Assembly (NCBI RefSeq): GCF_026914185.1
Contig: NC_070558.1
Span: 8,379,501-8,443,500, forward strand
Source: Puccinia triticina
Lineage: Eukaryota > Basidiomycota > Pucciniomycetes > Pucciniales > Pucciniaceae
Length of the DNA: 64,000 nucleotides
Reading direction: 5' to 3'
In this document: one piece after another, positions 1 to 10,966 of the stretch
How the letters are laid out: every line of letters starts with the position of its first letter
Position numbering within the stretch: the first letter of the stretch is position 1
The notes under the pieces: model-generated
Told to the model about the DNA's origin: nothing
Database searches by the model: none
Seen by the model: the letters and a program-made list of their open reading frames with translations, nothing else
Program-made: the position numbers and the translations under genes

Positions 1-957
1 AGAGTAAGATGAGCATAGTGTGTAGCTTTCCATGCACACTCAACAACACCTTGAAAACCTGAAAAATCAAGACCAAATCCATTTTTAGGGAAGACAAATT
101 CGCCACCATGCCCATCTAACTTGCCTTAGATTAAGTCACCGGTGGATTTGTTGATTGAGAGCCATGTGACAAACGTGTAGGGGGATGAGTCTTGATTGGT
201 GTGGCAGTTGTTTGCGAAATTGTTGAGGGTATAGGATAAGTGACAAGTAAAAGCTTCAGGATCCATGACAAAATCTGGAGACAAGCCTGGAGCATTCAAT
301 GGCTGAAAATGTTCTTTGACTTCATCAAACAGAGGTTTAGAAAGGGTCTCGAATCGCTCACCAATAAATCAATTGACTTCAGGCAGACCAGTTTGAAGTT
401 CTTCCCACCCATCACAATCACAGCTACCTTCTCCGCAATACCTGTTATTCCAATTGTAGTCTTTGCTTTGTACGCTTTCCGCCAACCTAAACTAAAAAGA
501 TTGCCATCATGTGCTGGACCGTTTGAGGTGTTGGGATTCTGGAATTTGGATTGCTGGATTAGATGGCAGCTGAGATTTTGAAATTGGGCTTTCAATGAGC
601 TGTCCATGGTGGCAAACGGGTTGAATTTGACTACACAGACAATGTGTTTGCGGCTGCTGTCGGCGTAGGCAATGAAGCTCTTGCAAAACATCCAAATTCC
701 CCCATTGTGGTCCTTCCTGCAAACATGTGCTGTAATTTGTTCCTTGCCAGAGTATTTGAGGTTGGCCTTCTGCCTGTCTTGAAGTTGTTTGGCTGCTTTG
801 AATTCTTGATGTTGTAGCTCCTTTTTGGAGAGGAATTGTAAGGCAGGTGGAGCACATGGAGCATGACAGTTTGAAGTTGGTGGCCCAATGCAAAAAGGCA
901 GCCCTGATACATCAGGTAATCTAGGGCATCAATGCTGGATGTTTCTGACACACTCAA
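1..957 (-). pseudogene. Degraded Tet/JBP-like 2OG-Fe(II) oxygenase gene, 3' end beyond the window
   Basis: The minus strand reads as a broken protein in three pieces. About 957-631 holds the N-terminal part. About 691-296 includes NLFSLGWRKAYKAKTTIGIT, which I recognise as typical of the large rust/basidiomycete Tet-like 2OG oxygenase family. From 296 to the window edge the frame contains GLSPDF, NCHTNQD, TFVTWLSI and GGEFVFP. Frame changes near 640-690 and near 296-300, and an in-frame TAA at 128-126, show that it is dead. Active relatives, from memory, carry an H-x-D iron-binding pair where this copy reads H-T-N, so catalysis would be lost even without the stops. Such genes are often carried by KDZ-type transposons, so this may be mobile-element cargo. 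The identity is recognition of sequence style, not a search. Confidence 0.6.
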
Positions 958-1630
958 GAGGATTGTGGGACTTGCCAGGACAGGTTTTGCAAACAGGGGT
1001 TCTGAGGGTGTTTGGGGGTGGATTGAAGTACTTCTTGGTCAATGCTTTGCTGAGTTGGATTAAGCGCCTTGGGGTTTGCAAAGCTGCATGTGAAATCCGG
1101 TTTGGAGAAAGCCGCTTGTTCAACTGATGAAAAAGAAAATGCACAAGTCAGAAACATAGGAATTCCCCCATTCACCTGAACCATAGCCCATCCATGAGGG
1201 AGGCCCTGACTCTTGGGGTGATGCAGGGCATCTCAAACGGATGGTTCTTACACACTCCAGAGGAGGCCTCCTGCGGATGGGATCTGCAGATGAGCATTCC
1301 ATCTTCCCATATACCATTGGCCATGAATATCCTTGTAGGAGGCTTTGACTCTGGCAGTATATAGGGCATCTCAAATGGATTGGTTCTGATGTACACAAGA
1401 GGAGCCTCCTGAGGATATTCATGTCAATGGTAATTAGGGGAGGTGGTGGTTTACATCTTGAGGCTTGGGGTGGCTTTCATAATTTGGATGGTGAAAGGAC
1501 TTGCCTGTAAGCTCATGATGATCAGTGAATGCGTGTGATAACAGTCCAGGTGAACACAAATCCTAAACGGAAAAAGAAAATGGCCTCAATAATTCAATTG
1601 AGGCCTTTTATTTCTTATCATAACTGACTC
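958..1630. other. No supported gene; diverged short duplications
   Basis: No reading frame here looks coding. Blocks containing GCATCTCAAA, GGTTCT and CCTCCTG recur near 1228-1275 and 1365-1415, with a weaker match near 925-950. This suggests an old tandem duplication of about 140 bp. A short palindrome, GCCTCAATAATTCAATTGAGGC near 1583-1604, resembles the hairpins of the adjacent satellite. Confidence 0.4.
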
Positions 1631-1639
1631 ACCTGGAGG

Positions 1640-2580
1640 GGAGGGCGGGGCTCAGAGGCCTTGTGAGGTTGTCCGCGAGCTGACAGAAAAAAGGGAGGCC
1701 TGGACAGTCAGCCAGGCCTCAAATATCGATAAAAAACTTGGCCTCAATTGATCAATCGAGGCCCAGGACCGTTGAAGGAAAAACCAACTCACCTTAGTTT
1801 GTTGGGGGGGAGGATCGCGACCGCACGGCGGGTCCGGGGCGAGTGGAGGTGTGAGGTTGTGTTTGGAGGCCTTCTGAGGTTGTCAGCGAGCTGTCAGAAC
1901 AATGGGAGGCCTGGACAGTGAGCCAGGCCTCAAATATCGAAAAAAACAGGCCCTCAATCAATTGATCAAGGCCCAGGACCATTGAGGGGAACACCAACTC
2001 ACCTGGGGTGGTTGGGGGGGGGGGGGATCGCAAACGCACGGCAGGTCCGGGGCAAGTGGAGGTGCAAGGTCGAGTTCGTCTGTGAGCTGACAGAACAAAA
2101 GGAGGCCTGGACAGTCAGCCAGGCCTCAAATATAGATATAAAAAAAGGCCTCAATTGATCAATCAAGGCCCAGGACCATTGAAGGGAACACCAGACTCAC
2201 CTGGGCTTGTTGGGGGGGGGATCGCGTCACCACGGCAGGTCCGGGGCAACTTGAGGTGTGAGGTTGAGGTCCCACAAGCTGACAGAAAACAGCAAGGCCT
2301 GGAAACTGAAAGTCAGCCAGACCTCAGAGATCAAAAAAACATGGCCTTGATCCATCAATCAAGGCCCAGGACAGTTGAACAGCCAAAATGCTCACCTGGG
2401 TTTGTTGGTGGGGGATTGTGGCACAAGGGCAGGGTCCAAGGAGAGTTGAGGTGCAAGGACAATGTCAGAGGCCTTCAGAGGTTGTCTGCCAACTGATAGA
2501 ACAGAGAGAGGCCTGGTTGTCTGCCAACTGATAGAACAGAGAGAGGCCTCAACAGTCAGCCAGGCCTCAAAGATTAAAAA
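1640..2580. repeat. Tandem repeat of about 190-210 bp with internal hairpins, about 5 copies
   Basis: Copies begin at AGGCCTGG near 1695, 1906, 2102, 2294 and about 2508-2545. Each copy carries an inverted pair (AGGCCTGG...CCAGGCCT), a second palindrome centred on TTGATCAATC and bounded by GGCCTC/GAGGCC, a G-run after TTGTTGG, and GCAGGTCCGGGGC. Predicted frames across the block have repeat-shaped composition and are not genes. The last copies are more diverged and partly reduplicated. Confidence 0.85.
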
Positions 2581-2834
2581 AAACCCTGGCCTTGATATCA
2601 CCCACCGGTATTTGTTGGCTGGGGTTCCGTGGCAGTGACTATGAGATTGAGAGTTGAGGGGCTTTATGCGCTTGGGAAGACTTTTGATGAAGAGTTGAAG
2701 CTTGGCTAGGTCAAAGGGAAGAGGATGAAACGGCAAACATGAATCCACCCACTCAAGTGGAAGAGTTTGACTGGGAACAGAGGAAAAAAAATCAAAGGTG
2801 AAACATGAATATGATATTGGTGACACTGTATTAA

Positions 2835-3219
2835 GGCCCCTTTTGGCACCGATATAATTATAGGTGATATAATCGCTGATTAATTCAATAAAAAATAGAA
2901 AATTCATCATAAAGCCTCCAAATTTTTTTTCTAGGCAACCTACAGTGCTGGTCTCTTCAACTTTGAAATCAGATTCAACTGATTCAGCCACCTTCTGCAC
3001 CATAATACCATTATATCACTTTTGACCAATATGAAGCAATATAATGGTATTATGGTGCTGAAGATGGCTGGATAAGTTGATTCTGGGTTCACAGTTGAAG
3101 AGACCAGCACTGTAGGTTGCCTACAAAAAAGACTAGAGGTTTTATGTGGAACTTTGTATTTTTCATTGAATTAACCAGTGATTATATCACCTATATTTAT
3201 ATCAGTGCCAAACGGGGCC
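2835..3219. mobile_element. Foldback MITE, PIF/Harbinger type, 385 bp
   Basis: The ends are GGCCCCTTTTGGCACCGAT and GTGCCAAACGGGGCC, flanked by TAA at 2832-2834 and 3220-3222. This is the 3-bp target duplication expected for PIF/Harbinger. The two halves are complementary along most of their length; GGTGATATAATC near the left end matches GATTATATCACC near the right end. A second, diverged copy of the same family is at 47602-47998. Confidence 0.85.
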
Positions 3220-3562
3220 TAATTGAAAGGCAACCAAAGTAACGCCGTGGCATGAACATGGTTCCAGACCACTTCAAACGGTTTGGAAGACCGGATCTAG
3301 GTGAATAGAAATCAATTTCAGTCAAACAAAAATTATCCCCCCCAGCCCCCCCCCCCCCCCAAATGATCCACTTGCCTTATTCAAAGTGAGCCAGTGTGAT
3401 GGGACGCAAGATACGTCTCAGATCATATGAAGCTTTGTCAGTGTGAGGTGCTATTTCAGAAATCTCATCTTCATAGAGCTTGTTCCAATGATCTTTGAGG
3501 TCTGCCAGCAGATTATGTAGAATGATGCATGTAACAATCCATTTGATGGCTTCCTTCATCAT

Positions 3563-6500
3563 CAACACTGGGCCGGTACGATTCAATACGATATTGGCCC
3601 TATTTTCGTATCAAATCGTTCCCCGGTACCCAGATGGACCGTTACCGCCATCAGTAACGATGTTTTCTGTGGCTTGTCTCTATCGAATCGTGTTTTTTTT
3701 TTTTTGGTGTGAGATTTGGCTATCGCAACGCCTCATAACGCGTCGTAACGCATAGTAACGCCGCGTAACAAGTTTTACCCCTGTACCCCTGTGTTTGACC
3801 CCTGATTTTTTGCGCTGTCAGGGGCTAGTGGCTTCTGACAATCTCTCCAGTATTGTTCAAGTCATTCACTAAATCAACGTCCCTCTCTGCTCTTTTTCAT
3901 CTTGAAACAATCAAAAACAATCATGCCACCAAAAAGTCAAGCTCCCCAAGGTACCGAAGACATCGATGCTGGCGGATACGCGACCGACCAGTCTCAGCTC
4001 CGCCGTTCAGCCAGAGCTTCATCGGCGGCTTTGGAAACGGGTATGGTTGCAATGCCTTCGGACTCTCAGGTCAGATTAACCAAACCGGGCCAGGCGCCGG
4101 CGGCCGCTTCTTTGGAATCTGGCTCATCAAAGGCACCAAGAGCCAAGCCAAAGAAGAAAAGGATTATTGAACAAGAGTCATCGGAGCCCGAGGCGACCCC
4201 TGCTATTGTTGTAAAAAAAAAAAAGTCGAAGAAGAAAAAGGCAACCAAGGGTCAGGTGCGTGTAAAAATACAAATATATTTGTATCATATTACTATTAGA
4301 AGTATGATTCAAATGAAAACATTGCCTTTTACTTTTTACTTTAGACAAACTCGGACGGTGAGGCGTACGACTTCAGTCAGGACACCGACAAATCAATTGA
4401 AATCCAGCCGAGGGAAGCCAAAAAAAATAAAGTAGAAAAGCAGTATGATGATCTCTTCGAGTTCTTCGAAGAGCCTTTTTGGAAGAAAGGCGATAAACCT
4501 AACGCTCAAATCAATTACAAGTGCAAATGGTGCGGAGAGATCTATCGTGCGCACGCAACCTCTAGAGGCAACTTAAAAGTCCATCGAGATGGATCAACTC
4601 AGTCCAAAAAGAAAAGCCACGGCTGTGTGAACCGAGAGAAAGCTAAGAAGGCGGGTGCAAAACTACCACTCTCAGTCGCCGAACGCAACATTTCCCAAGC
4701 TAATGGCGGGGGTGATCCGAAGCAAACTGTGATCAGCGGATTTCTTCAACCCAAGACCACTTTTGTCAATCGGGTTCTCAACCAATTGATCATGATGTGG
4801 CAGATCCGACAGGCCCTGCCCTGGTCACGGATTGAAGATCCTTCACTCCGTGCGGCTTTTCAGTACTCCAATCCCAAGGCTATTCTCTGCGGTCGCAAGT
4901 GGTCGGCCCAGGAGTCAAAGAAGCTGTACTCAATGCTCAAGAAAAATGTCTTTGATGAGTTAAATGTACGCTTCTATTACCCTGTTGTTTCTGTTTTATA
5001 TACACTGACATTTTACATTTATGAAGAACCTGGACACCAAGTTCACCCTAATCCATGATGTATGGACGACAAAGGGTAACAGATTTGCTTTTATTGGGGC
5101 CGCGGTGGCTTTCATCAACTCGGATTGGGTGTATACGGTCCGACACTTGACTCTTAAAATGATGCCTTGGAAACATCTTGGACATTTACTCGCGCGACCT
5201 ATTGCGAGCCTCCTCACTAAGAAGAAGTTGTTTCACAAGATGCTCGCACAGACGACGGACTCTGGCTCAAACAACAAGACCATGGCCCATGAAATGTACA
5301 GTTTGCTTTCCTCCAACGAGCCACCCAACACGGACTTGTGGGATCCAATGACTATGCATGTTCGGTGCTTCTGTCATAAGCTGGCCTTAATTGTCAACGC
5401 CGGCCTTGAATCCTTATCACTTAAGATTCTTCCTCCGGGAAAGACAAAGGAATCGGTCCTAGGATTTTTTCCAGTTCTTGGAAGAATCACTGAGGAGGAT
5501 GAAGAACCCCCGGTTGGAAAGAATGGTTTGGCAACTCCTGCAGTTCCAACGGCAAATGCAGCCCCCCTCGATGATGATTGCACTTCGGAAAGTGATTACG
5601 GCAATGCGGATGACGAGCTCTCAGACACTGATACCGGCGAGGATTCCAATCCTCCTTCCCCAGTAGAAGATTCCGAAAAGCACCAAAATACGACCAAGCT
5701 TCAAGTGCTCATCACAAAGCTTGATACAGTGATTAAACAGATCACCCGATCTGCTGCGCAGCAATCCAGATTCAACCGCACGGCTGAACGTTTGGGCTTG
5801 AAGGTAGCCCCATTGATCGCCGGTTACGGCATTCGATGGAACATAAGATACCAAAGCCACCGTAAAGCGATCGAGGCAAGAGAGGTCATCGATCAACTTC
5901 TCAAAGAAGATCAACAGCAGAACGAACCAGGAATTTTCAATGATGTTCTATTTACCCCTCGAGATTGGAAAGAGATCGATAACTTGAACCGCGAGCTTGA
6001 GGTATGTGTATTTACTATTTAATAGCCAATGTGGTGTAGCCTGTCATACCGACATTGACCAAACAAAAATCACTAGGTTTTTGTCCAACTCACCTCCGAA
6101 ATGGAAGGGAATCACGCCACCGGTGCACATGTGATCCCTAAGTATCTGGAGCTTAAGGATCAGATCTCTGCAAAGCTCGACCGGTCAGAAGAAAGTGACA
6201 CATTGTATCCAATGTACTACTCGATGCTGAAGCGCGTCGAGAAGTACCTGGCTGAAGCGATGCAGTGTGAGACACTCATACTAGCCACCATTCTCCATCC
6301 ATGCTACCGGATGGATATATTCGAGCTTGTTTTTGGATCCGAAAGTAAGGAGGTCCGAGAGTGCTTGGAACTGCTCAATCGCCGATTCTTGGAATACAAG
6401 AACAAGCCGTCCACCTCAACATTGGACGCTCCCGAACCAGATATAACTGTCATAGGGGAACTCCCGGAGGCTGAGCCAGACTCTCTCATGGCTCGGCTGG

Positions 6501-7153
6501 CTTCCCGCATGACTCAGAAGCCCTCGACTCCGCACAAAAACGAAGTTGAAACCTTCCTCAAAGCCCAGCTTGTTTTCAATGGTAAAGAAATCAAGGACAA
6601 ATCAACAGCCCTGAAGTGGTGGAAAGACAACTGTGCAACCTATCCCTCACTCTCGCGGATGGCACGAGCGTACCTCGGTTGCTCTGGGAGCTCATGCGCG
6701 GTGGAGCGCTTATTCTCTGCAGCTTCTGATGTCTGCAGCAGTAGGCGAGGTGGCTTGCTTCCATCAACAATGTCTCGCTGCGTCAGCAGCTTGATGTGGT
6801 TGCGGGAGCAGGTGCCCCTCACCGGCGATTTTGAGGAGGCGGGCAATGCTTTGGCAGCTCTGGTGCCTGCGCCCAAGCAGAACACCGGCGCTTGACCAAT
6901 CAAAATTAAATTACTTGTTATCATCTTTTGTCCCGTTACCAATAACAAGTAACGGTACCCTTTCCTACTATCGTAACGAAAAAAAATTGTTCTGGTGTGC
7001 AGAAAAAAAGCGTATCGCTGCCTTTCTTTTTTTTGGAGAAATCCGCACTAACGGTAGCGCACTGCCGTTACTGGTAACGGCAACGGTAACGCATAAAAAA
7101 TCGTTACGTTACCGTTACGATACCGTTACCGGCATTGTACCGGCCCAGTGTTG
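3563..7153 (+). mobile_element. Complete autonomous-looking hAT transposon, 3.59 kb
   Basis: Perfect 17-bp terminal inverted repeats are CAACACTGGGCCGGTAC at 3563-3579 and its complement at 7137-7153. CTTCATC is present on both sides (3554-3560 and 7154-7160), a slightly imperfect 8-bp target duplication with two extra bases on the left. The subterminal regions (about 3600-3780 and 6930-7135) carry many GTAACG/CGTTAC motifs, the usual kind of hAT transposase-binding site. The element carries one uninterrupted four-exon transposase gene and sits inside a Harbinger transposase relic. Confidence 0.93.
3923..6895 (+). CDS. hAT-family transposase (BED finger, DDE, C-terminal dimerisation), 4 exons
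   Basis: Exons are 3923-4255, 4345-4965, 5027-6001 and 6077-6895; all introns are GT-AG and in phase, giving 915 aa without a stop. The N-terminal 110 residues are disordered and end in a Lys-rich tract. A BED-type zinc finger follows, with C171-x2-C174 and His at about 191. The catalytic core shows IHDVWTTKGN (Asp about 329) and TTDSGSNN (Asp about 396), plus RCFCHKLALIV. An acidic insert lies near 480-550. The hAT C-terminal domain is at about 815-890, with LKWWKDN, YPSLSRMARAYL and VERLFSAASD. Length and domain order are normal for the superfamily. It cuts and pastes its own element through the flanking terminal repeats. The ATG 3923 start lies 360 bp inside the left end. A frameshifted relative of its C-terminus occurs at 49384-49686. 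Confidence 0.93.
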
Positions 7154-8221
7154 CTTCATCTCTTCCTACCTGCGTAATTGACTTCAAATCTCACGTAGGC
7201 TAGCAAATTGACCTTTGAGAATCCCAATGGCATGTTCAATTCTGACTCAAGATTGGGCAAGGCGGTAGTTGAAATTGACGTTTCGCTGGTCAGATAATTC
7301 TCTGGGATTTGTACGCAGGGACAACATATTGATCATTGGTGTAGGCTGAGTCTGCAAGTAGGAATTGGTTTTGATCAAAATATCATTCTGGTTCCTGGGC
7401 AACCTTCATGTGTGAAAAAACATAAGCATCATGACAGGAGCCAGGAAATCCCGCCAGGTACAATATGAACTTCTTGTTGAAATCACATATGAGAGTAACT
7501 GAGATTGAGTATCTGAGGGGCAGGCCAAATAAAAAATCAGTCAACATGCTAGAAGATTGCTTTATAGAAGATAGTATCAAAAATACGACCTCTTCTTTCA
7601 ATCAAAGTAGTGATTCCCATCTACTGGGGGCTTCTGAATCAAGGGAATTAACGTTCCATCAACAAATCCTTCCTCTTGCATGACCTGTGATGATTCAATT
7701 TGTTCAGATTTGGTTGGCCATGAGATTAGAGAAGTTCGTAATTTGTAAATAGCATTGATGACTCTTCTAGTATACAGGTCAATTGTTCCAAAACCAACTT
7801 GGAAAAGATTTTTCAGCCTTAAGACAGCTGACCTGTTGCCATTTGATCCAAGACAGCACAGAGCAACAGCAATTTGAATAGGTGGTTCACGTTGGGGGTT
7901 CTGAGAGCTGTTATAGAAGATGGGGTTTTGTTTGATAAGCTGGAGGATGTTGAGAAAACATGGAAATGTCATACAAAACAGTTGTAAAAAGCTTGAGGCT
8001 GATAGGTCTTGAAGTTCAAACATGTCATAGCAAGGATTTAAGCGAGTGGTGGAATTGCAGTCTTCTACGTATTGTCTCTGAAGCTGATGCATTGAAAAAG
8101 CTTAAAAATCTTCAAGGTCTGAGTCATAATAAGAATCAGAATCAAGCATCAAGGCAAGGGCAGTGACATTGGCCCCTTTAACTATCTTTTTTCTTTGAGA
8201 TACTTTTGGCATGATTGCTTT

Positions 8222-8490
8222 TGAGCTCTTGAAGGTTCCAGGAAGTGAATTTGATTGAGGTATCAGTTTGTTAGAAGGCCCCAGGAAGTAAAATCAATTG
8301 GGGATTCAGTTGGGTAGAAGGCTCCAGGAAGTGATTTGGATCGGGTGTCAGTTTGGTCAAAGGTTCCAGGAAGTTAATTTGATCCGGGTGTCAGTTGGGC
8401 CAAAGGTTCCAGGAAGTGTATTTGATCGGGGTGTCAGTTGGCTTGAACATTTGAGGAAGTGAATTTGATTTGGGAATCAGTTGGATTGAA
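8222..8490. repeat. Minisatellite, about 43-bp unit, 6 copies
   Basis: The core GGTTCCAGGAAGT (with variants GGCCCCAGGAAGT and GGCTCCAGGAAGT) recurs at about 8234, 8278, 8320, 8362, 8405 and, degraded, about 8450. Each is followed by a GATC/GATT-containing stretch and GTGTCAGTTGG. The spacing is 42-44 bp. It lies just upstream of the start of the dead Harbinger transposase. No reading frame spans it convincingly. Confidence 0.8.
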
Positions 8491-9256
8491 CGCTTGGCAA
8501 ACTGAATTGGGGCTCAGGTTGCTCAAGTGGGGTGAGTTGAAAAACTATGATAATTTGAATTGACTGATTTGAGTGAAAAAAGTGTGATTTAGCTATTTCA
8601 AAATCCACCTTGGTTGGGGTGATGGGTTTCAAAAACCTGTCAATTAGGAATTGTGGATTTGGCAATTTTTGATTGACTGGTTTGTAATGGTGGATTTCTC
8701 ATATTTGATACCCCCTGTTGTTTTGCTCGGTCCCTCTCTCAGTCATGTACATAATTCACTCTTTCACATGCATTTCTTAATTAGAGGGGTATGGCATTAA
8801 TCTCCAATCACCAAATGCCAAATTGTTAATTAGGCAGAAGAGAAAACCTTAAAGGGCCAACAAGAGATTCAAAAGACACTGTTTTTAAAAAAAGATAGAA
8901 AAATAACAGAAGACAATGGTGAGAAGCTACCTATGTAGGATTGGAGCTAAGATGGCAGCGCTCAGCTGGGATAGATTAAGGATATTGGGGAATGATTTGA
9001 ATATTTTATAATTTGTAAGAAAGGAACCCTAAAGTTATTTTTGAGATTCTCTCACGCGAGAATGTTGTTGTTAGTCGTAAGCCCCGCTTGCACCTACGGC
9101 TTGGCGGTGCCGCGGGCTTTGTTACGCTCAGGTCTACCTGAGCCTGATGTGCTGGGTGGCATCCTTACTCCAGATTCTGGGCTGCAAGGATTTCACAGGA
9201 AGTCAGGAATCCTGGGCAAGATCCTTGGAATCTGCAAGCTATGGTTGGGCCCTTAT
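8491..9256. other. No supported gene
   Basis: AT-rich sequence with only short frames. A small GC-rich island near 9050-9180 contains the hairpin GATTCTCTCACGCGAGAATG, but no recognisable protein or RNA. Confidence 0.4.
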
Positions 9257-9387
9257 GGTGCTCAAAGTTGGTTTATGCATGCATAATTCACAACTTCATG
9301 ATTTTTTTTGGCAAGCTTGCAAGATCCCCTGCAAAAAAGGGTTTATGATTGTATGATTTATGCATGCATTAATCAACTCAGAACACC
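9257..9387. mobile_element. Small foldback MITE (GGTGTTCAAAGTTG family), degenerate
   Basis: The left end is GGTGCTCAAAGTTGG and the right end is TCAACTCAGAACACC, with TATGCATGCATAA near one arm and TATGCATGCATTAA near the other. Better-preserved relatives are at 26506-26701 and about 47654-47817. Confidence 0.65.
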
Positions 9388-9840
9388 ATAATTACATTTT
9401 TCCATAAAAAACAAGACAGAAGGGAAGTCAAGAAACACAGCAGCTAAAATGACAAATCAAATGTGTATCAACAGTGGGCTGTGTTTGTATTGACCAGACA
9501 AAGCTATAGATGAGCTTTACTTCAAAACTGTAGAGCTAAGGAAATGATAACATGTGACTGGAGGCACATAAGCTCATTGTGGAGAGATCAAGCCAAACTG
9601 AAATATGATAACTTATATAGTCTATATGAATATAAAAGAATATAGTGCCGAGCAATTACTAAACATATAACATATGAAGAGGATCCGGGGAAAAACAAAG
9701 GAGATGAGGACTACTAAAGGAAATAGGAGAGGGGCGATTAGTGGTACAGTGGTGGCGGATTTTTTTTTTCAAGCGCAAGGACGATTAAGGGGTAGCAATT
9801 GAGAGAAAGAGAGAGGGAGAGAGGCACGTAAGAAGCAGGC
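9388..9840. other. Intergenic, no gene seen
   Basis: AT-rich stretch downstream of SPO7. It ends in a purine-rich GAGAGAAAGAGAGAGGG tract near 9800-9822 just before the SPO7 stop codon. It may hold the SPO7 3' untranslated region. Confidence 0.4.
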
Positions 9841-10966
9841 TCATGTTTTTTTCTGGCGGATTTCCCACTGATTTCTATAGAGTTTATACTGGTCAATGAA
9901 GTGGGGATTGACGGCGGAAGAGAAGAGGATTTCGCCGCGAGGGTTGATATTTTTCAAGTTGATGTTCTCCTCCTTATGGTGAAGGAGGTCGGTTGGAGGC
10001 GCATTGGCAGGACGCGCAAGCGCCGATGGGCCTGGCCGCCGTCGGAAGAGCTGCTTGAATGGCTTGCCCAGTAGGCCGTCTATGAGCAGGCCCAATGATA
10101 CCCGTCCGAGCAGACTCCACACTGACCCACTCTGATTCGTCCGTGTCAACGAACGGGCCGTCGAAGGTGTAATTAGAAACATGTTGAACGGTCGCAACGC
10201 TCTATTTGTTTGTGGTATAAATCTGATTAATTCCCGGTCCCAGGTTGACGAGGAGGTTTTTTTTATCAGAAGTGGCAAAAGCGGAGATTAGCAGGTCTGT
10301 GCTTCGTAAATGGGGTTTGAAACTCATAAAGCAGAAAAAATGTAAGTGACTGAACTTGTAAGCGTATGCGATTTGGTCTGTGTACATTCCAGTAGCAAAG
10401 AACAGAATCAACGTGGTAATCGAGACGAGGAAGAGTGCGACGTAGAGATAATGAATGAGCTTATACTGTTGATCCTCAAAACAACCATCGACATCAGCAT
10501 CCGTTTCATATCTGCGCTCATGAACGAAAGTGAAAAGCTTACGGGGGAGATGACGATGAAAGTCTTGTAGGCCAGGAGAAGACTGGCAGCGATGATAGTG
10601 ACCAAGAACGCTAGACACTCAACATCCCGAAGGGGCAGAAGAGAAAAAGAATAAGGGTTGGTACTTTCTAGTTAATCATCTGACAGAAGGCAGGATTAGG
10701 GTGAGAAATCAAGTGGGAGGCCAACCTTCGTATTTGATCCGTTGTCGTTGGAGGCGCTCAGCATTTTGTTTCAGACGTTCCTCGAAGACAAGTAGGTCCC
10801 TGTAGGTTTCTCTGTTGGCAGGCGGTGGGCTGAAGGTCTGATGATCCGACTGAGCCATGTCGCGTTCTTCTTTCGTTTGTTCGTTCCGTGTCGGGTGGAG
10901 GTGATGAGGGGTGGTCGTTGCTTTCTTGCTACATGAGGCTTTCCCGAAGTTGAGCAAGTCTGGCAT
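9841..10966 (-). CDS. SPO7: SPO7-like regulatory subunit of the NEM1-SPO7 lipin phosphatase, 4 exons
   Basis: Exons on the minus strand are 10966-10726, 10610-10543, 10465-10356 (an acceptor 9 bp earlier, at 10474, is also in phase) and 10222-9841, giving about 266 aa. The start ATG is followed by a polar region, then TYRDLLVFEERLKQNAERLQ, the hallmark helix before the first membrane span of Spo7. The first span is FLVTIIAASLLLAYKTFIVI and the second is VALFLVSITTLILFFATGMY. The signature QTNRALRPFNMFL, common in Spo7 proteins, is created exactly across the last intron (K-F-I-P-Q-T-N). The C-terminus is a longer polar tail. With NEM1, Spo7 dephosphorylates the lipin Pah1 at the ER/nuclear envelope and so sets the balance between membrane phospholipid and storage lipid. 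Two donors are weak (GTTGGC, GTTCAG). A catalytic NEM1 gene is not in the window. Confidence 0.9.

Larger units (their letters stand above)
3377..8212 (-). pseudogene. Dead PIF/Harbinger DDE transposase gene, split by a hAT element
   Basis: The minus-strand gene starts at ATG 8212, has an in-frame TAA at 8104-8102, and continues through 8092-7598 with GFGTIDLYTRRVINAIYKL and EEGFVDGTLIPL, the first-D region of Harbinger transposases. At about 7540-7380 it reads RYSISVTLICDFNKKF and AGFPGSCHDAYVF. Below 7380 it reads LLADSAYTNDQYVVP and RIEHAIGILKG, with frame changes and stops. The C-terminal part, IKWIVTCIILHNLLADL, lies at 3560-3377 on the other side of the 3.6-kb hAT insertion. Joining CTTCATC at 7154-7160 with CTTCATC at 3554-3560 restores the colinear order E-M-K-E-A-I-K-W. 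The gene has several stops besides the insertion, so it was probably dead or dying when the hAT landed. Confidence 0.9.

Noticed and set aside
8222..8490. CRISPR-like array
   Set aside because: The repeats are imperfect and adjacent without unique spacers, in a eukaryotic context; it is a minisatellite.
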